Of a DNA stretch of 64,000 bases, positions 7,843-16,632 are shown piece after piece. The stretch is from the NCBI GenBank assembly GCA_963714325.1, contig CAVQOB010000010.1:248001-312000 (forward strand), in the 5' to 3' direction. A program made the position numbers and the translations under genes. The DNA is from CAVQOB01 sp963714325. GTDB lineage: Bacteria; Pseudomonadota; Alphaproteobacteria; Rhizobiales; Hyphomicrobiaceae. The first letter of the stretch is position 1. Each line of letters starts with the position of its first letter. The notes beneath the pieces are model-generated. The model did not search any database. It worked only from the letters and a program-made list of their open reading frames with translations, and was not told the DNA's origin.

Positions 7843-9870
7843 TCAGCCGCGCAATCGCGTCCGAACGATGCGCGGGAAGTCATCATTGTCTTCAGCGGCC
7901 GACGCTTCGGCACGGATCGGCTGGCGCTGCTCAGCAACATGCTGACGGCCCTCTTCCAGAGACCACCACCGGCCGCCCCCGTTACGCGGCTCAGCGGTTG
8001 CTTGCGGCGCCTCCGGTGCGCGCGGCGCGGGCGACGGTGCCGGACCTGCGGTTAGGCCCGGATTCAAGGCCGGCCCGGACGCTGAGCGCCCGCGCGAGGA
8101 CATCTGCGGGACGTTGCCACTAGCGAACCAACCATCGATCAGATCGAGCTCCTCGGCGGAGAGCGTGAGCCCCTGCGCGCGGCAGCGGGTGACAACGTAG
8201 TTGCGGAACCGGCCAGCAAAGATATTGACCGACGCGCCCTGCTCGAACCAGGGATCGGGCTCGCTGACCACCTCAAGCACAAACCGGACCTCGTCGCGCT
8301 CCAGGTCAAGACCGCGATCCTTGGCACGCACGAGAATACCCGTCAGCGTCTGCGCGCCATTGAGATCGTTCTCGTTGATCTCCTGCGCCATGGCCTCGAA
8401 CAACTGGCGATACTCGGGTGCGGCCAGCTGCGGCACCTGCGAGGCTGCGTAAATGCGCTGCATGGCCTGTTGCACGGCACTGGCCTGGTCCGGACGTGGC
8501 GGCGCCTGGACGTGCGCTGCCGGCGAGGACGACGGTGCGGCGCGGTGGAACATCGGTTCCGACGATGGCGCACGCGATACGATCGCTTGCGGCGCCACGG
8601 CCATCGCGTCGTAGGCCGAAGCCGGTGCGCGCGGCGCCAGCGGCTGCCGCAGAACAGGTGCTGGCTCCTCATACTGCCGCGCGGCGGGCTGTTCGGCCGG
8701 CGCATGGATCGACGGTTGAACCATGGGTGCGCGCGGCGCGGCGTAGTTTTGCGGTGCCGATGCCTGACGCTCCATCACTGGACGTTCCAATGGGCGTTCC
8801 ATCGGACGCTCGACCATTCGCTCGATGGCGGCCGGTACAAGCGCCTGCTGCTGCGCGGCAGCGCGCATGGCCGAAGCCTCGGTCTGAGGCGCGGCGATGG
8901 CGGGAACGCGCTCAGTCTGGGCCGCGTGCCGCTTGGGATCGTAAGCAAAATAGGGCGGCTGTTCTGAAAGACGGACTTCATTGGGAAGATGGTGACGCAG
9001 CAAATCGCGGAACCCGCCGGTGCCGGCCCAACTGGTGCCGATGGTCCGATCATGGCCGACGGCGCGGATCGCGCGATCGGCCAATGCCTCAAGCGGCACA
9101 GGTGACGCGGCAGCACGCACCGCATTGACCACTTCCGCGATGATCTCGGCGCGAACGTCATCAAGGCGTGGGGCTGCTTGCACGACCTGTTGTGGCGCTG
9201 TGGTCACGTGGAGCGGCAGGGCTGCCGCTTGAACAGGCGCCAAGGTCCCGGTCTGGATCTGTTGCTCCGGCAGCGCGGCCGGCTGACCGTCGAGCAGGAG
9301 CGCGATCAAGTCGCTTTCACGCACTTCACCATCACAGATCGCCGTGTAGGGTGCGGCCGTATAGTCGTTGGCGAAGATCACGGTGCGGCGGGCATGCTGG
9401 CGCAACCGGTGCAGAACCGGGGTGAAATCAGCGTCGCCTGAAAGGATGACAAACTCATCGAAGTAGGTGTCGTGGGTCAGGTAGTCGCGCATATCCATGA
9501 CCATGCGGATATCGGCCGAGTTCTTCAACTGCGCGGTCAACGGCGGGCAATCCACGACCTCGAAGCCGGCGCGCAGGAAATGATGCCGTACGAACGGGAA
9601 CGAGTTCATGTCGGTCGAGTTGTCATGGGTGTTACGGCGTGGCACGGGATTGCCGTAACAGCGGTTGAGGACGATGCGGCGTTTCGAGTCACCCAGCACG
9701 CCGTTGGTGGCGGTGATCAACTGCCCGTTCTCGATGGCACGAATCCAGATAGGCGCATCCTTGGCAAAACGCTTGGCCGCCTCCTCGCTCTTGCGCTTCA
9801 GCGACAGATAGATGTTGTCGTAGTCGACAAACACCGCGCTCAGAATCGGACCTGTACTTTCGCGTTTCAT
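7843..9870 (-). CDS. NYN-domain and LOTUS (OST-HTH)-domain protein, putative RNA-processing protein
   Basis: The 675-residue protein begins with a NYN/DUF88 PIN-like nuclease fold (about residues 10-200; acidic motifs VFVDYDN and LSGDADF) followed by a LOTUS/OST-HTH winged helix at about 236-312. A Pro/Ala/Gln-rich linker runs to about 520, including an ERPMERPLERP repeat, and a helical C-terminal domain of about 120 residues follows, with a disordered tail. NYN domains are RNases and LOTUS domains bind RNA, so a role in RNA decay or silencing is likely but unproven. The start at 9870 follows GGGGGCGAG. Monocistronic, convergent with the exporter gene. Confidence 0.85.
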   Translation of the reverse strand: MKRESTGPILSAVFVDYDNIYLSLKRKSEEAAKRFAKDAPIWIRAIENGQLITATNGVLGDSKRRIVLNRCYGNPVPRRNTHDNSTDMNSFPFVRHHFLRAGFEVVDCPPLTAQLKNSADIRMVMDMRDYLTHDTYFDEFVILSGDADFTPVLHRLRQHARRTVIFANDYTAAPYTAICDGEVRESDLIALLLDGQPAALPEQQIQTGTLAPVQAAALPLHVTTAPQQVVQAAPRLDDVRAEIIAEVVNAVRAAASPVPLEALADRAIRAVGHDRTIGTSWAGTGGFRDLLRHHLPNEVRLSEQPPYFAYDPKRHAAQTERVPAIAAPQTEASAMRAAAQQQALVPAAIERMVERPMERPLERPVMERQASAPQNYAAPRAPMVQPSIHAPAEQPAARQYEEPAPVLRQPLAPRAPASAYDAMAVAPQAIVSRAPSSEPMFHRAAPSSSPAAHVQAPPRPDQASAVQQAMQRIYAASQVPQLAAPEYRQLFEAMAQEINENDLNGAQTLTGILVRAKDRGLDLERDEVRFVLEVVSEPDPWFEQGASVNIFAGRFRNYVVTRCRAQGLTLSAEELDLIDGWFASGNVPQMSSRGRSASGPALNPGLTAGPAPSPAPRAPEAPQATAEPRNGGGRWWSLEEGRQHVAEQRQPIRAEASAAEDNDDFPRIVRTRLRG

Positions 9871-10096
9871 GACTGCTCGCCCCCGCACGCCAAAGAATCG
9901 GCGTTGAATACTGGAACGAGTATTGCGGTGAGTCGCAAAGCGGCCGCAAGCGCTGACGGGACGCGACTTGGCCACAATATGGATATCGTTTTTAAATCAA
10001 TGTGTTAACCGGAATTTTAGGTGGTGATATCGGGTGAAACACAAGCGAGTTGTGCGGACATCGCAAGGGCCCTGATTCGGGATGGCGCAAGTCGCT

Positions 10097-10528
10097 TCAC
10101 GGTGCGACGCCGGACGCTGCCAACTCGAACCCGGCAAACGTGAACCCCGGTGCCACCGTACAGCCGACAAGACTGTAGGCGCCAGCCGATCGCGCCTGCT
10201 GCCAGACGCCCGCGGGAACAAGCGCTTGCGGCCGCTCACCGGTTGCCAGCGCGTTGCCGAGCGCGATATCCGTTGCCGGTCCCGCATCCTGCTTGATGGA
10301 AAGCACCAGTGGGCTGCCTGCATACCAATGCCACATTTCCGCAGCATCGACGCGATGCCAACGCGAAACTTCGCCGGCACGCAGCAGGAAATAGATGGCT
10401 GTCGACGCGGCGCGGCCGCTGGCATCGATCGGACGGGAATCGCGAAAGGTCTCGCGGTACTGCCCGCCTTCCGGATGCGGCCTGAGCTCGAGCAGGGCGA
10501 TGATCTGATCGGCGGTGAGATCAGGCAC
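10097..10528 (-). CDS. Cupin-fold protein of the DUF985 (YML079-like) family
   Basis: A 143-residue beta-barrel protein of the cupin_5 type. The conserved opening LELRPHPEGGQYRETFRDSR and later WHRVDAAEMWHWYAGSPLVL, QALVPAGVWQ and LVGCTVAPGF are all present. It starts with GTG and overlaps the gloB stop by eight bases, so it is translated together with gloB. Its biochemical role is unknown; a sugar-binding or epimerase-like function has been suggested for the family. Confidence 0.85.
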   Translation of the reverse strand: MPDLTADQIIALLELRPHPEGGQYRETFRDSRPIDASGRAASTAIYFLLRAGEVSRWHRVDAAEMWHWYAGSPLVLSIKQDAGPATDIALGNALATGERPQALVPAGVWQQARSAGAYSLVGCTVAPGFTFAGFELAASGVAP

Positions 10529-11291
10529 GGTTTTTGCGCTCGCGGATTTCGCCGAATACTTGCCAATCCTGGGCGTTTTCGAGGCCTAGGCGCTTGCGGA
10601 TGGCGGGATCGCTGGCGCGCAGGAATGGGTTAGTTTCGCGTTCGATATCGACCCGCGTCGGCAGGGTCGGCTTGCCAGCGGCGCGCAGTTTCTCAACCTC
10701 CGCCACACGCGCGACCAATGCCGTGTTGCCGGGGTCGATGGTCAGCGCGAACTTGGCATTCGCGACGGTGTATTCGTGGCCGCAATAGAGCCGCGTTCCC
10801 GGCGGCAACTTCGAGACTTTCTCGACCGAGCGCCACATCATCTCCATGGTGCCTTCGTTGACGCGTCCGCAACCCATTGCAAAGAGCGTGTCGCCGACAA
10901 AAGCGACACCTGCGGCCGGAATCCAGAAAGTGATGTGGCCGGCGGTGTGGCCGGGGGTGTCGAGCACGTGAACCTTGACGCTGCCGAAGTCGAAGGTATC
11001 GCTCTCACCGACTTTACTGTCGATGCCGGGGATTTTTGCGGCCTCGGCCTTGGGGCCGATGATCGTGCAGCCGGTCTCGGCCTTGAGCGCCAGGTTGCCG
11101 CCGGTATGGTCGCCATGGTGGTGGGTGGTCAGGATATGGGTGAGTTTCCAACCCTTCGCTTTCAGCGCGGCGCGGACCTGATCGGCGTTGGGCGCATCGA
11201 TCGAGGCGGTCAGGCCGCGCTCGGCGTCGTGGATCAGTACGCCATAGTTGTCGGACAGGCAGGGGAATTGGTGGATATCGAGCTTGGCCAT
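10521..11291 (-). CDS. gloB: Hydroxyacylglutathione hydrolase (glyoxalase II)
   Basis: Hydrolyses S-lactoylglutathione to lactate and glutathione, completing methylglyoxal detoxification in the cytoplasm. The 256-residue protein has the metallo-beta-lactamase motif THHHGDHTGG near residues 56-65, further metal ligands in DTPGHTAGH and the C-terminal CGHEYTVANAKFA. The ATG at 11291 follows the inverted repeats at 11340-11503, which separate it from a divergent methyltransferase gene, a common partner of gloB in related bacteria. Confidence 0.95.
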   Translation of the reverse strand: MAKLDIHQFPCLSDNYGVLIHDAERGLTASIDAPNADQVRAALKAKGWKLTHILTTHHHGDHTGGNLALKAETGCTIIGPKAEAAKIPGIDSKVGESDTFDFGSVKVHVLDTPGHTAGHITFWIPAAGVAFVGDTLFAMGCGRVNEGTMEMMWRSVEKVSKLPPGTRLYCGHEYTVANAKFALTIDPGNTALVARVAEVEKLRAAGKPTLPTRVDIERETNPFLRASDPAIRKRLGLENAQDWQVFGEIRERKNRA

Positions 11292-11339
11292 GATGCTATC
11301 CGTTCGCTGAGACTTGCTTTTTCTGACGCTTCCCGCACG

Positions 11340-11416
11340 CTAGTGTGATGATCGAGAAGTCCGTTTCATTCTATCCGCACATATTTTGACGGACTTCTCG
11401 ATCTGAATCACACTAG
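11340..11416. repeat. Bulged palindrome 1 (about 77 bp) with TAGTGT...ACACTA ends
   Basis: The left arm 11340-11364 (CTAGTGTGATGATCGAGAAG and on to TCCGT) pairs with the right arm 11389-11416, leaving a three-base bulge and a 24-base loop. It sits in the divergent promoter region of gloB and the methyltransferase gene. Together with the next element it resembles a small mobile palindrome (REP or MITE) rather than a single terminator. Confidence 0.75.
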
Positions 11417-11430
11417 AAAACATGTTTCTT

Positions 11431-11503
11431 TAGTGTCCTTGTCGATCGCGACGTTCGAATTGAGGCTGCCGAGCATGCATCGAACGTCGCGATCAGGACA
11501 CTA
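11431..11503. repeat. Bulged palindrome 2 (about 73 bp) with the same ends but a different stem
   Basis: The left arm 11431-11458 (TAGTGTCCT, four extra bases, GATCGCGACGTTCGA) pairs with 11480-11503 (TCGAACGTCGCGATC, AGGACACTA) around a 21-base loop. The outer six bases TAGTGT/ACACTA are the same as in palindrome 1, 15 bases away, while the inner stems are unrelated. The shared terminal TA and bulge position suggest a family of short elements. Confidence 0.75.
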
Positions 11504-11568
11504 GACGCCAAGTCAACACATTGAAACGCTGGCGCGCGGTGGGTTCGCCCTCGCCAGCGGGATCGACC

Positions 11569-12327
11569 ATGCATCTCGACGTCGTAGACCTCAAAGCCTT
11601 CTACGCGAGCCACCTCGGCGGCGTCGTCCGCCGCATCGTCGCGCATCGGATTCGCGCGCGCTGGCGCCGTGCCGATGGCGATGTGGTGATGGGGCTGGGC
11701 TTCGCGGCTCCCTATTTGTCAAGTTACCGTGGCGAGGCCCTCCGGCTCGGAGCGCTGATGCCGGCGGCGCAAGGCGCGCTTGTCTGGCCGGCGACCGGCG
11801 CCACCAACACCGTCATGGTCGATGACCATATGCTGCCGTTGCCCGATAGTAGTGTCGACAAACTGCTGGCCGTGCATTGCCTGGAGTTCACCGAGAGCGC
11901 GCGGCCGCTGCTGCGCGAAATGTGGCGCGTGCTGAGGCCCGAAGGGCGGTTGCTGCTGATCGTGCCCAATCGGCGCGGCGTATGGTCGAGGCGGGAAACA
12001 ACACCGTTCGGGCACGGCCAGCCCTATAGCCGCATGCAACTGGAGCGGCTGCTGCACGACGCGCTATTCACGCCGGTCGGCTGGTCGTCGGCGTTGCATT
12101 TGCCGCCGGTCAACCGGCGATTCCTGGTCCGCTGGGCAACGGCTTTTGAGCGACTGGGAACGCGCTTCTGGCCGGGGTTCGCGGGGGTCATCATTGTCGA
12201 AGCGCAGAAGGAATTGATGGCGCCAATCGGCAAAGCCGATGTTGTCCGCCGCGCGCGCACACTGGAGCCGGCCAGCGCCGCGACGTCGCGGCGAGAACAC
12301 GTCAGAAGTGGAAAAATCGTGACATGA
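11569..12327 (+). CDS. Class I SAM-dependent methyltransferase
   Basis: Cytoplasmic methyltransferase of about 252 residues. The SAM site is a weak GLGFAAPYL near residue 42, followed by DDHMLPLPDSSVDKLLAVHCLEF and EMWRVLRPEGRLLLIVPNRRGVWSRRE (given here as shorter pieces: LPLPDSSVD, WRVLRPEGRLLLIVPN), typical of the Methyltransf_11 group. The ATG at 11569 is preferred over the upstream TTG because homologues start near MHLDVVDL. The substrate is unknown. The gene is divergent from gloB, a pairing that I recall from other Hyphomicrobiales. Confidence 0.8.
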   Translation: MHLDVVDLKAFYASHLGGVVRRIVAHRIRARWRRADGDVVMGLGFAAPYLSSYRGEALRLGALMPAAQGALVWPATGATNTVMVDDHMLPLPDSSVDKLLAVHCLEFTESARPLLREMWRVLRPEGRLLLIVPNRRGVWSRRETTPFGHGQPYSRMQLERLLHDALFTPVGWSSALHLPPVNRRFLVRWATAFERLGTRFWPGFAGVIIVEAQKELMAPIGKADVVRRARTLEPASAATSRREHVRSGKIVT

Positions 12328-12700
12328 GCCGTGCTTTTCGGCTAGAAATTCAATGCGTGACGAAACCGTGACGGCCAGGGCATTGTCCGCCTGTTACTTG
12401 AATTCGCTGCTGAATACCGTTGTTCATTTGGTGTTGAGGCGCCTTTGCATGACAGATGAACGGCAGAGTGTGCTGGCTTTCCAATAATTGATCGCTTTTT
12501 CGCGCCGTAAACCTTGCGGCGAACGACTAATGTGGCTATAAGGCTGCATCGACTTTGGCCGGACAAATGGGCCGTTACGCAAAGGCACTGCCAAGCGCAC
12601 GTTCAGAGACCCCCCAGAATTCGATACTCAACGACCGACGCACGCGCTTAAAACCGTCTGCGGGGGTCCCGTGCATCTAGAAGGCTAAGAAGGACAGACT
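12328..12700 (+). promoter_or_regulatory. Long leader region of cspA, no gene seen
   Basis: 373 bases without a credible gene precede cspA. GACCCCC (12608-12614) can pair with GGGGGTC (12662-12668), folding the last 90 bases before the start; AGAAGGA lies six bases before the ATG. Long structured leaders that refold at low temperature are known for cspA of E. coli; here this is only inferred. The first part may also hold the 3' end signal of the methyltransferase gene. Confidence 0.45.
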
Positions 12701-12910
12701 ATGGAAAAGGGTACCGTTAAGTTTTACAACGATCAAAAGGGCTTCGGCTTCATCACCCCGGATAAGGGTGGCAAGGACGTGTTCGTGCACGCAACAGCGC
12801 TCGAGCGCGCTGGCATGCGCGGCCTGTCGGAAGGCCAGAAGGTCGAGTTCGACACCCAGGAAGATCGCCGCACCGGCAAGATGGCAGTCGCGAACATCGC
12901 CGCCCTCTAA
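12701..12910 (+). CDS. cspA: Cold-shock domain protein
   Basis: A 69-residue single-domain nucleic acid chaperone. RNP1 (KGFGFI, residues 13-18) and RNP2 (VFVHA, 27-31) are intact, and the start MEKGTVKFYNDQKGFGFI is typical of alphaproteobacterial Csp. AGAAGGA precedes the ATG by six bases and a clear intrinsic terminator follows, so it is a single-gene unit. Whether it is cold-induced cannot be told. Confidence 0.95.
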   Translation: MEKGTVKFYNDQKGFGFITPDKGGKDVFVHATALERAGMRGLSEGQKVEFDTQEDRRTGKMAVANIAAL

Positions 12911-12969
12911 GATCTTCACGCGAGAGGATCGGTTGGTAACAACTTGAGACTTCAGCGTTGAAACGTGAG

Positions 12970-13000
12970 AGAGCCGCTCCGAAAGGGGTGGCTCTTTTTC
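12970..13000 (+). terminator. Intrinsic terminator after cspA
   Basis: AGAGCCGCTCC, loop GAAA, GGGGTGGCTCT followed by a T-run: an 11-base stem with a stable tetraloop and a U tract, 60 bases after the cspA stop and just before the next gene's ribosome binding site. Confidence 0.9.
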
Positions 13001-13036
13001 GTTGGTCAACTTGATCGCGATCAGGAGGCGACGGTG

Positions 13037-13345
13037 ATGGCGACGGTCGATGCCAATCCGTGTCTGACGTGTGGTGCGTGTTGTCACTATTCGAAGACGT
13101 GGCCGCGGTTCACGATGGAGACGGATGCGGAAATCGCGTTGATCCCCGAAGCGCTGGTGGATGCGCGCGGCGCGCGGATGCGATGCGAGGGCAATCGATG
13201 CTCAGCGTTGAAGGGAAAAATTGGCGACGTGGTTGCGTGCAGCATCTATGACATCAGGCCGATCGTCTGCCGCGATTGCGAGGTCGGTGACGATGCGTGC
13301 CAGATGGCGCGTGCGCGGCATGGGATGCCGCCGATTATGCTGTGA
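13037..13345 (+). CDS. YkgJ-type cysteine-cluster protein
   Basis: A 102-residue protein with nine to ten cysteines in the pattern CLTCGACC, CEGNRC, C(SIYDIRPIV)CRDC and DDAC, as in the CxxCxxCC family that binds zinc or an iron-sulfur cluster. AGGAGG lies eight bases before the ATG at 13037. The function is unknown. It converges with the asparaginase gene with an eight-base gap. Confidence 0.85.
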   Translation: MATVDANPCLTCGACCHYSKTWPRFTMETDAEIALIPEALVDARGARMRCEGNRCSALKGKIGDVVACSIYDIRPIVCRDCEVGDDACQMARARHGMPPIML

Positions 13346-13353
13346 TGGCGCTC

Positions 13354-14364
13354 TTATCGCGCGAGCGGTTCGAGGGCGCGGACGCAGGCTGAAGCAAGAC
13401 GCGTTTCACCGACCTCGATGCCGCGCCAGTTCTTGAATGGGCCAAGTGCCCCCAGATTTTTGGCGTCCTCGAAGACGCGTTGTAGCAGGCCCGTTATCAC
13501 GGCTTCGGATGCGCGCTTGCTGCCATCGTCGATTTTGAGGGCGAAGCCGAGACCCTGCTCCGGCAAGCCGCCGCAATAGATGCCTTCGGCGCCGGATTTC
13601 ATGAAGACGCGTTTGCCGAGCCGCGTCATGGCTGTCGTGTCGAGCCGGCCGGGTCCGGCCACCAGTTCGGGTTCGGCGGCACAAGCCTCAGTGATCCGCC
13701 GCGTCGCTTTCGCGCGTTCGGTCGAGAGCCCCTCGCCGGTGACGAAGCGAGCGAAAGCGCGCGCCAAATCGCGGATGGCCAGCGGCCAGTTCGGCGCCGA
13801 ACAGCCGTCAACCGCGACCCATTCGGCGCTGACGGGGGCGCCGGTGAATTCGGCGAGCACCCGGGCGATGCGCTGCTGATGGGGATGAACGGGCTTGAAA
13901 TACTCAGCAACGCTATCGCCGCAATGAACACACGTCGCCAGCATGCCTGCATGCTTGCCCGAGCAGTTATTATGCAGCGCCGTCGGCTTGCCGCCGGCTG
14001 CGGACAACTGCCGGGCGGACGCTTCGTGCGTGGGATCGTGCGCGCCGCAGCCGAGGGCATCCGGCGTCAGCCCCGCCCGCTCCAGCATGGCCCGCGCAAC
14101 TGCCACATGGCGTGGAGTGCCGGAATGCGACGAGCAGGCAAGCGCGATTTCGGCCGTGCCAAATTCGAAGCGGTCGGCCGCTCCGCTCTCGATCAGCGGC
14201 AAGGCCTGCAGCGCCTTGATGGCCGAACGAGGGAAAACCAGCCGTTGGATATCGCCGAGTGCGACCACGATCTCGCCATTCGGGCGGGCGAGGGCGAGGG
14301 CGCCGGTGTGTATGCTTTCGACGAGGCGGCCGCGGGTCAGTTCAACGAGGACGGGGTTGGTCAT
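13354..14364 (-). CDS. L-asparaginase of the Rhizobium etli (ReAV, PF06089) type
   Basis: Hydrolyses asparagine to aspartate and ammonia; this family is unrelated to E. coli-type asparaginases. The active-site blocks are present: SRSAIKALQALPLIE-like PRSAIKALQ, LHNNCSGKHAGM (zinc Cys and Lys) and VDGCSAPNWP (second zinc Cys). A 336-residue reading starts at the ATG MTNPVLVELTRG, as in homologues; an upstream GTG at 14421 would add 19 residues. It is a single gene between convergent ykgJ and the midA-lgt pair. Confidence 0.9.
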   Translation of the reverse strand: MTNPVLVELTRGRLVESIHTGALALARPNGEIVVALGDIQRLVFPRSAIKALQALPLIESGAADRFEFGTAEIALACSSHSGTPRHVAVARAMLERAGLTPDALGCGAHDPTHEASARQLSAAGGKPTALHNNCSGKHAGMLATCVHCGDSVAEYFKPVHPHQQRIARVLAEFTGAPVSAEWVAVDGCSAPNWPLAIRDLARAFARFVTGEGLSTERAKATRRITEACAAEPELVAGPGRLDTTAMTRLGKRVFMKSGAEGIYCGGLPEQGLGFALKIDDGSKRASEAVITGLLQRVFEDAKNLGALGPFKNWRGIEVGETRLASACVRALEPLAR

Positions 14365-14474
14365 AGGCGGCAAGGCTTCTTTCAGGGCTTCGGTCGGTTG
14401 GTCAATTGAGGCGGTTTCCACGACTACCGAAACATTGTCTCACAAGCGTACGGTTAATACACCTAGGTACTTAC

Positions 14475-15614
14475 CTAGGGGGTGACTGGAAATCCGGGAA
14501 GCGGCGGGAGTTGGGGCGAGCGGACGCCCATCACCTTGAAGCGGGTGCCCATGCCGTTGGGTGCAATGAGGCGGGCGACGGCGGTTTCGATGGCGTTGGC
14601 TTGCGATGGGTTTGCAGCGATGAGTTTCTGCGCGCGTTCGACGATGCCGAGGGCTGAGAGGAATTCGGCCTGGGCGATGGGGCCGTCGATTTTGAGTTCG
14701 ACGGCGTCCGGCTCGAACGTTTGCTGGGCGGCTTTGAGTTGCTCAGCTGCCCAATGAAAATTGACTTGCACACTGAGGTCGGCTTCGCCCGGTGATGTCA
14801 GGGGATGTTCGTGGCGATGGTTGCGCACGGCTTGGAGCGTGTCGCCCTGCACCGGCGCGACATCGCCATAGTCGATCAGCAGCACGGCTTGTGGATGGTG
14901 GCACGACCGTAAGCCCAAGCCCGAGGGAAGCGACTCAAGCAGCTGCGTTTCAATAATCGTTCCAACTCGGCAGGGCGGGTCATTGTTCGGTCGAAGCTGA
15001 TCCAGCCGCAGGACAAATTGCAAATCGCCGTTGGCATCGAGACCGACACTGCGCCTTGCGAGGCCATCCGATGTTGCGACGGATTGGATGGGTGGCGTGG
15101 TATCCAGAAACTCATTGCCGATGATGATCGTCGGCGCCAATGGCACGGCTTCGAGCGTGTCGTGCCACGTCGGTTGAATTTCGAGATTGCTCAACGCCGC
15201 CCGCTGCTGCTCGCGCAACGTCGCATTGGTCTCGACGAGTTTGACCTGCGCCGCTTTGAGGAACGACGGCGCGAGCTTTGCCGCTCGGAGCGCATCGCGC
15301 ATGAGGGTGCCGCGACCGGGACCCAGTTCGACCAGATGAAAAGGATCGGGCATGCCCATCTGCCGCCAGACGACAACACACCACAGTCCGATCAGTTCGC
15401 CGAACACCTGGCTGATCTCGGGCGCAGTGATGAAATCACCGTCGCGGCCGATGGCCTGGCGATGACGATAATAGCCGTGCTCGGGATCGTTGAGGCAGAG
15501 CGAGACATAGCGATGGACGGGGATCGGGCCTTCGAGGCGAATGGTCGCTTTGATCTTCAGAGCGAGTGGCGTATCGCGGCGCGCGTCGGGGTCGTAGGCT
15601 GGGCTATCGGTCAT
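14475..15614 (-). CDS. MidA/NDUFAF7-family SAM-dependent methyltransferase
   Basis: Homologue of the mitochondrial complex I assembly arginine methyltransferase. The 379-residue protein shows HGYYRHRQAIGRDGDFITAP near residues 47-66, the SAM motif LVELGPGRGTLMRDALRA and IIIGNEFLDTTP, all characteristic. The ATG at 15614 overlaps the lgt stop as ATGA, so it is co-translated with lgt, a conserved pairing in alphaproteobacteria. An extended reading into lgt is rejected. Confidence 0.92.
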   Translation of the reverse strand: MTDSPAYDPDARRDTPLALKIKATIRLEGPIPVHRYVSLCLNDPEHGYYRHRQAIGRDGDFITAPEISQVFGELIGLWCVVVWRQMGMPDPFHLVELGPGRGTLMRDALRAAKLAPSFLKAAQVKLVETNATLREQQRAALSNLEIQPTWHDTLEAVPLAPTIIIGNEFLDTTPPIQSVATSDGLARRSVGLDANGDLQFVLRLDQLRPNNDPPCRVGTIIETQLLESLPSGLGLRSCHHPQAVLLIDYGDVAPVQGDTLQAVRNHRHEHPLTSPGEADLSVQVNFHWAAEQLKAAQQTFEPDAVELKIDGPIAQAEFLSALGIVERAQKLIAANPSQANAIETAVARLIAPNGMGTRFKVMGVRSPQLPPLPGFPVTP

Positions 15615-16435
15615 GTGGCGACGGAATGCGTACGAGCGCGCTGGATGAGCCAAAGGCCGGCCAGGATCATCGGGACCGAATAGAGGATACCGGCGGTCAA
15701 TGGACCAACCGTCAGCCAATGCGCGTAGTCCGGTTCACGGAAGATTTCGCAGAACGATCGCGCGAGGCCGTAGCCTGCGGTGAAAACACCGGCAATGAGA
15801 CCGGGATGCTTCAACGCGCCGCGATATTGGATCAGAAACCAGCAGACGGCGAATAGGAGCAGGCCCTCGGTTGCCGCCTCATAGAGCTGGCTCGGATGCC
15901 GCGTCACCGGACCGGCACCAGGAAATGCCATCGACCACGCAACGTTCGACGGCCGACCCCACAATTCCGCGTTGATGAAGTTGGCGATGCGGCCGAAGAA
16001 CAATCCGAGAGGGACCGCGGCGGCGGCCAAATCGAGAACGGTCCAGACGTTGGCTCCATTGCGCCGCGCGAAGACTGCCAGCGCGATGGCTGAGCCGATG
16101 AAGCCGCCGTGGAAGGACATGCCGCCATGCCAGACGGCTGGGATCTCCAAGGGGTTCGCAATAAAGTAGGCAGGATTGTAGAACAGCACGTAGCCGACGC
16201 GGCCGCCGACGATGACGCCCAGCGTCATCAGCAAAAGCAGGTCGTCGGTCTTGTCGATGCCGAACGGCGCCTTGTCCGGCGACCACAGCTTGGGCGACGA
16301 CAGCATTCGGCGCACCAAGAGCCAGCCGAGCAGCAGGCCGGTCATATAGGCGAGGCCATACCATTTAATGGCCAAGGGACCAATCGACAACGCGACCGGA
16401 TGGATATCGGGGAAGGTGATGGCAAGGGTGATCAT
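15611..16435 (-). CDS. lgt: Prolipoprotein diacylglyceryl transferase
   Basis: Inner-membrane enzyme that attaches diacylglycerol from phosphatidylglycerol to the lipobox cysteine of prolipoproteins. At 274 residues with about seven membrane segments it is of normal length. WHGGMSFHGGFIG and the Lgt signature GRIANFINAELWGRP are intact, including the catalytic arginine. First gene of the lgt-midA unit. Confidence 0.96.
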   Translation of the reverse strand: MITLAITFPDIHPVALSIGPLAIKWYGLAYMTGLLLGWLLVRRMLSSPKLWSPDKAPFGIDKTDDLLLLMTLGVIVGGRVGYVLFYNPAYFIANPLEIPAVWHGGMSFHGGFIGSAIALAVFARRNGANVWTVLDLAAAAVPLGLFFGRIANFINAELWGRPSNVAWSMAFPGAGPVTRHPSQLYEAATEGLLLFAVCWFLIQYRGALKHPGLIAGVFTAGYGLARSFCEIFREPDYAHWLTVGPLTAGILYSVPMILAGLWLIQRARTHSVAT

Positions 16436-16632
16436 CGGGCTTCCCGGGCACTGATTTCGTGGCCAAATCGTGTCAGCCGACGTTGGGCGAGAGCCTCGGC
16501 GCTGTCAAGAACGCGAACCGCCACCATCTTGCCGCACGCGCTGCCGTGTCGCCTTGAAGTCCTGCGGCCACGCCCGCATAGTTGGTCCAGTATCGTCCCG
16601 ACAGCGCTTCGGCGCCCACTCCGGAAGCTGCC

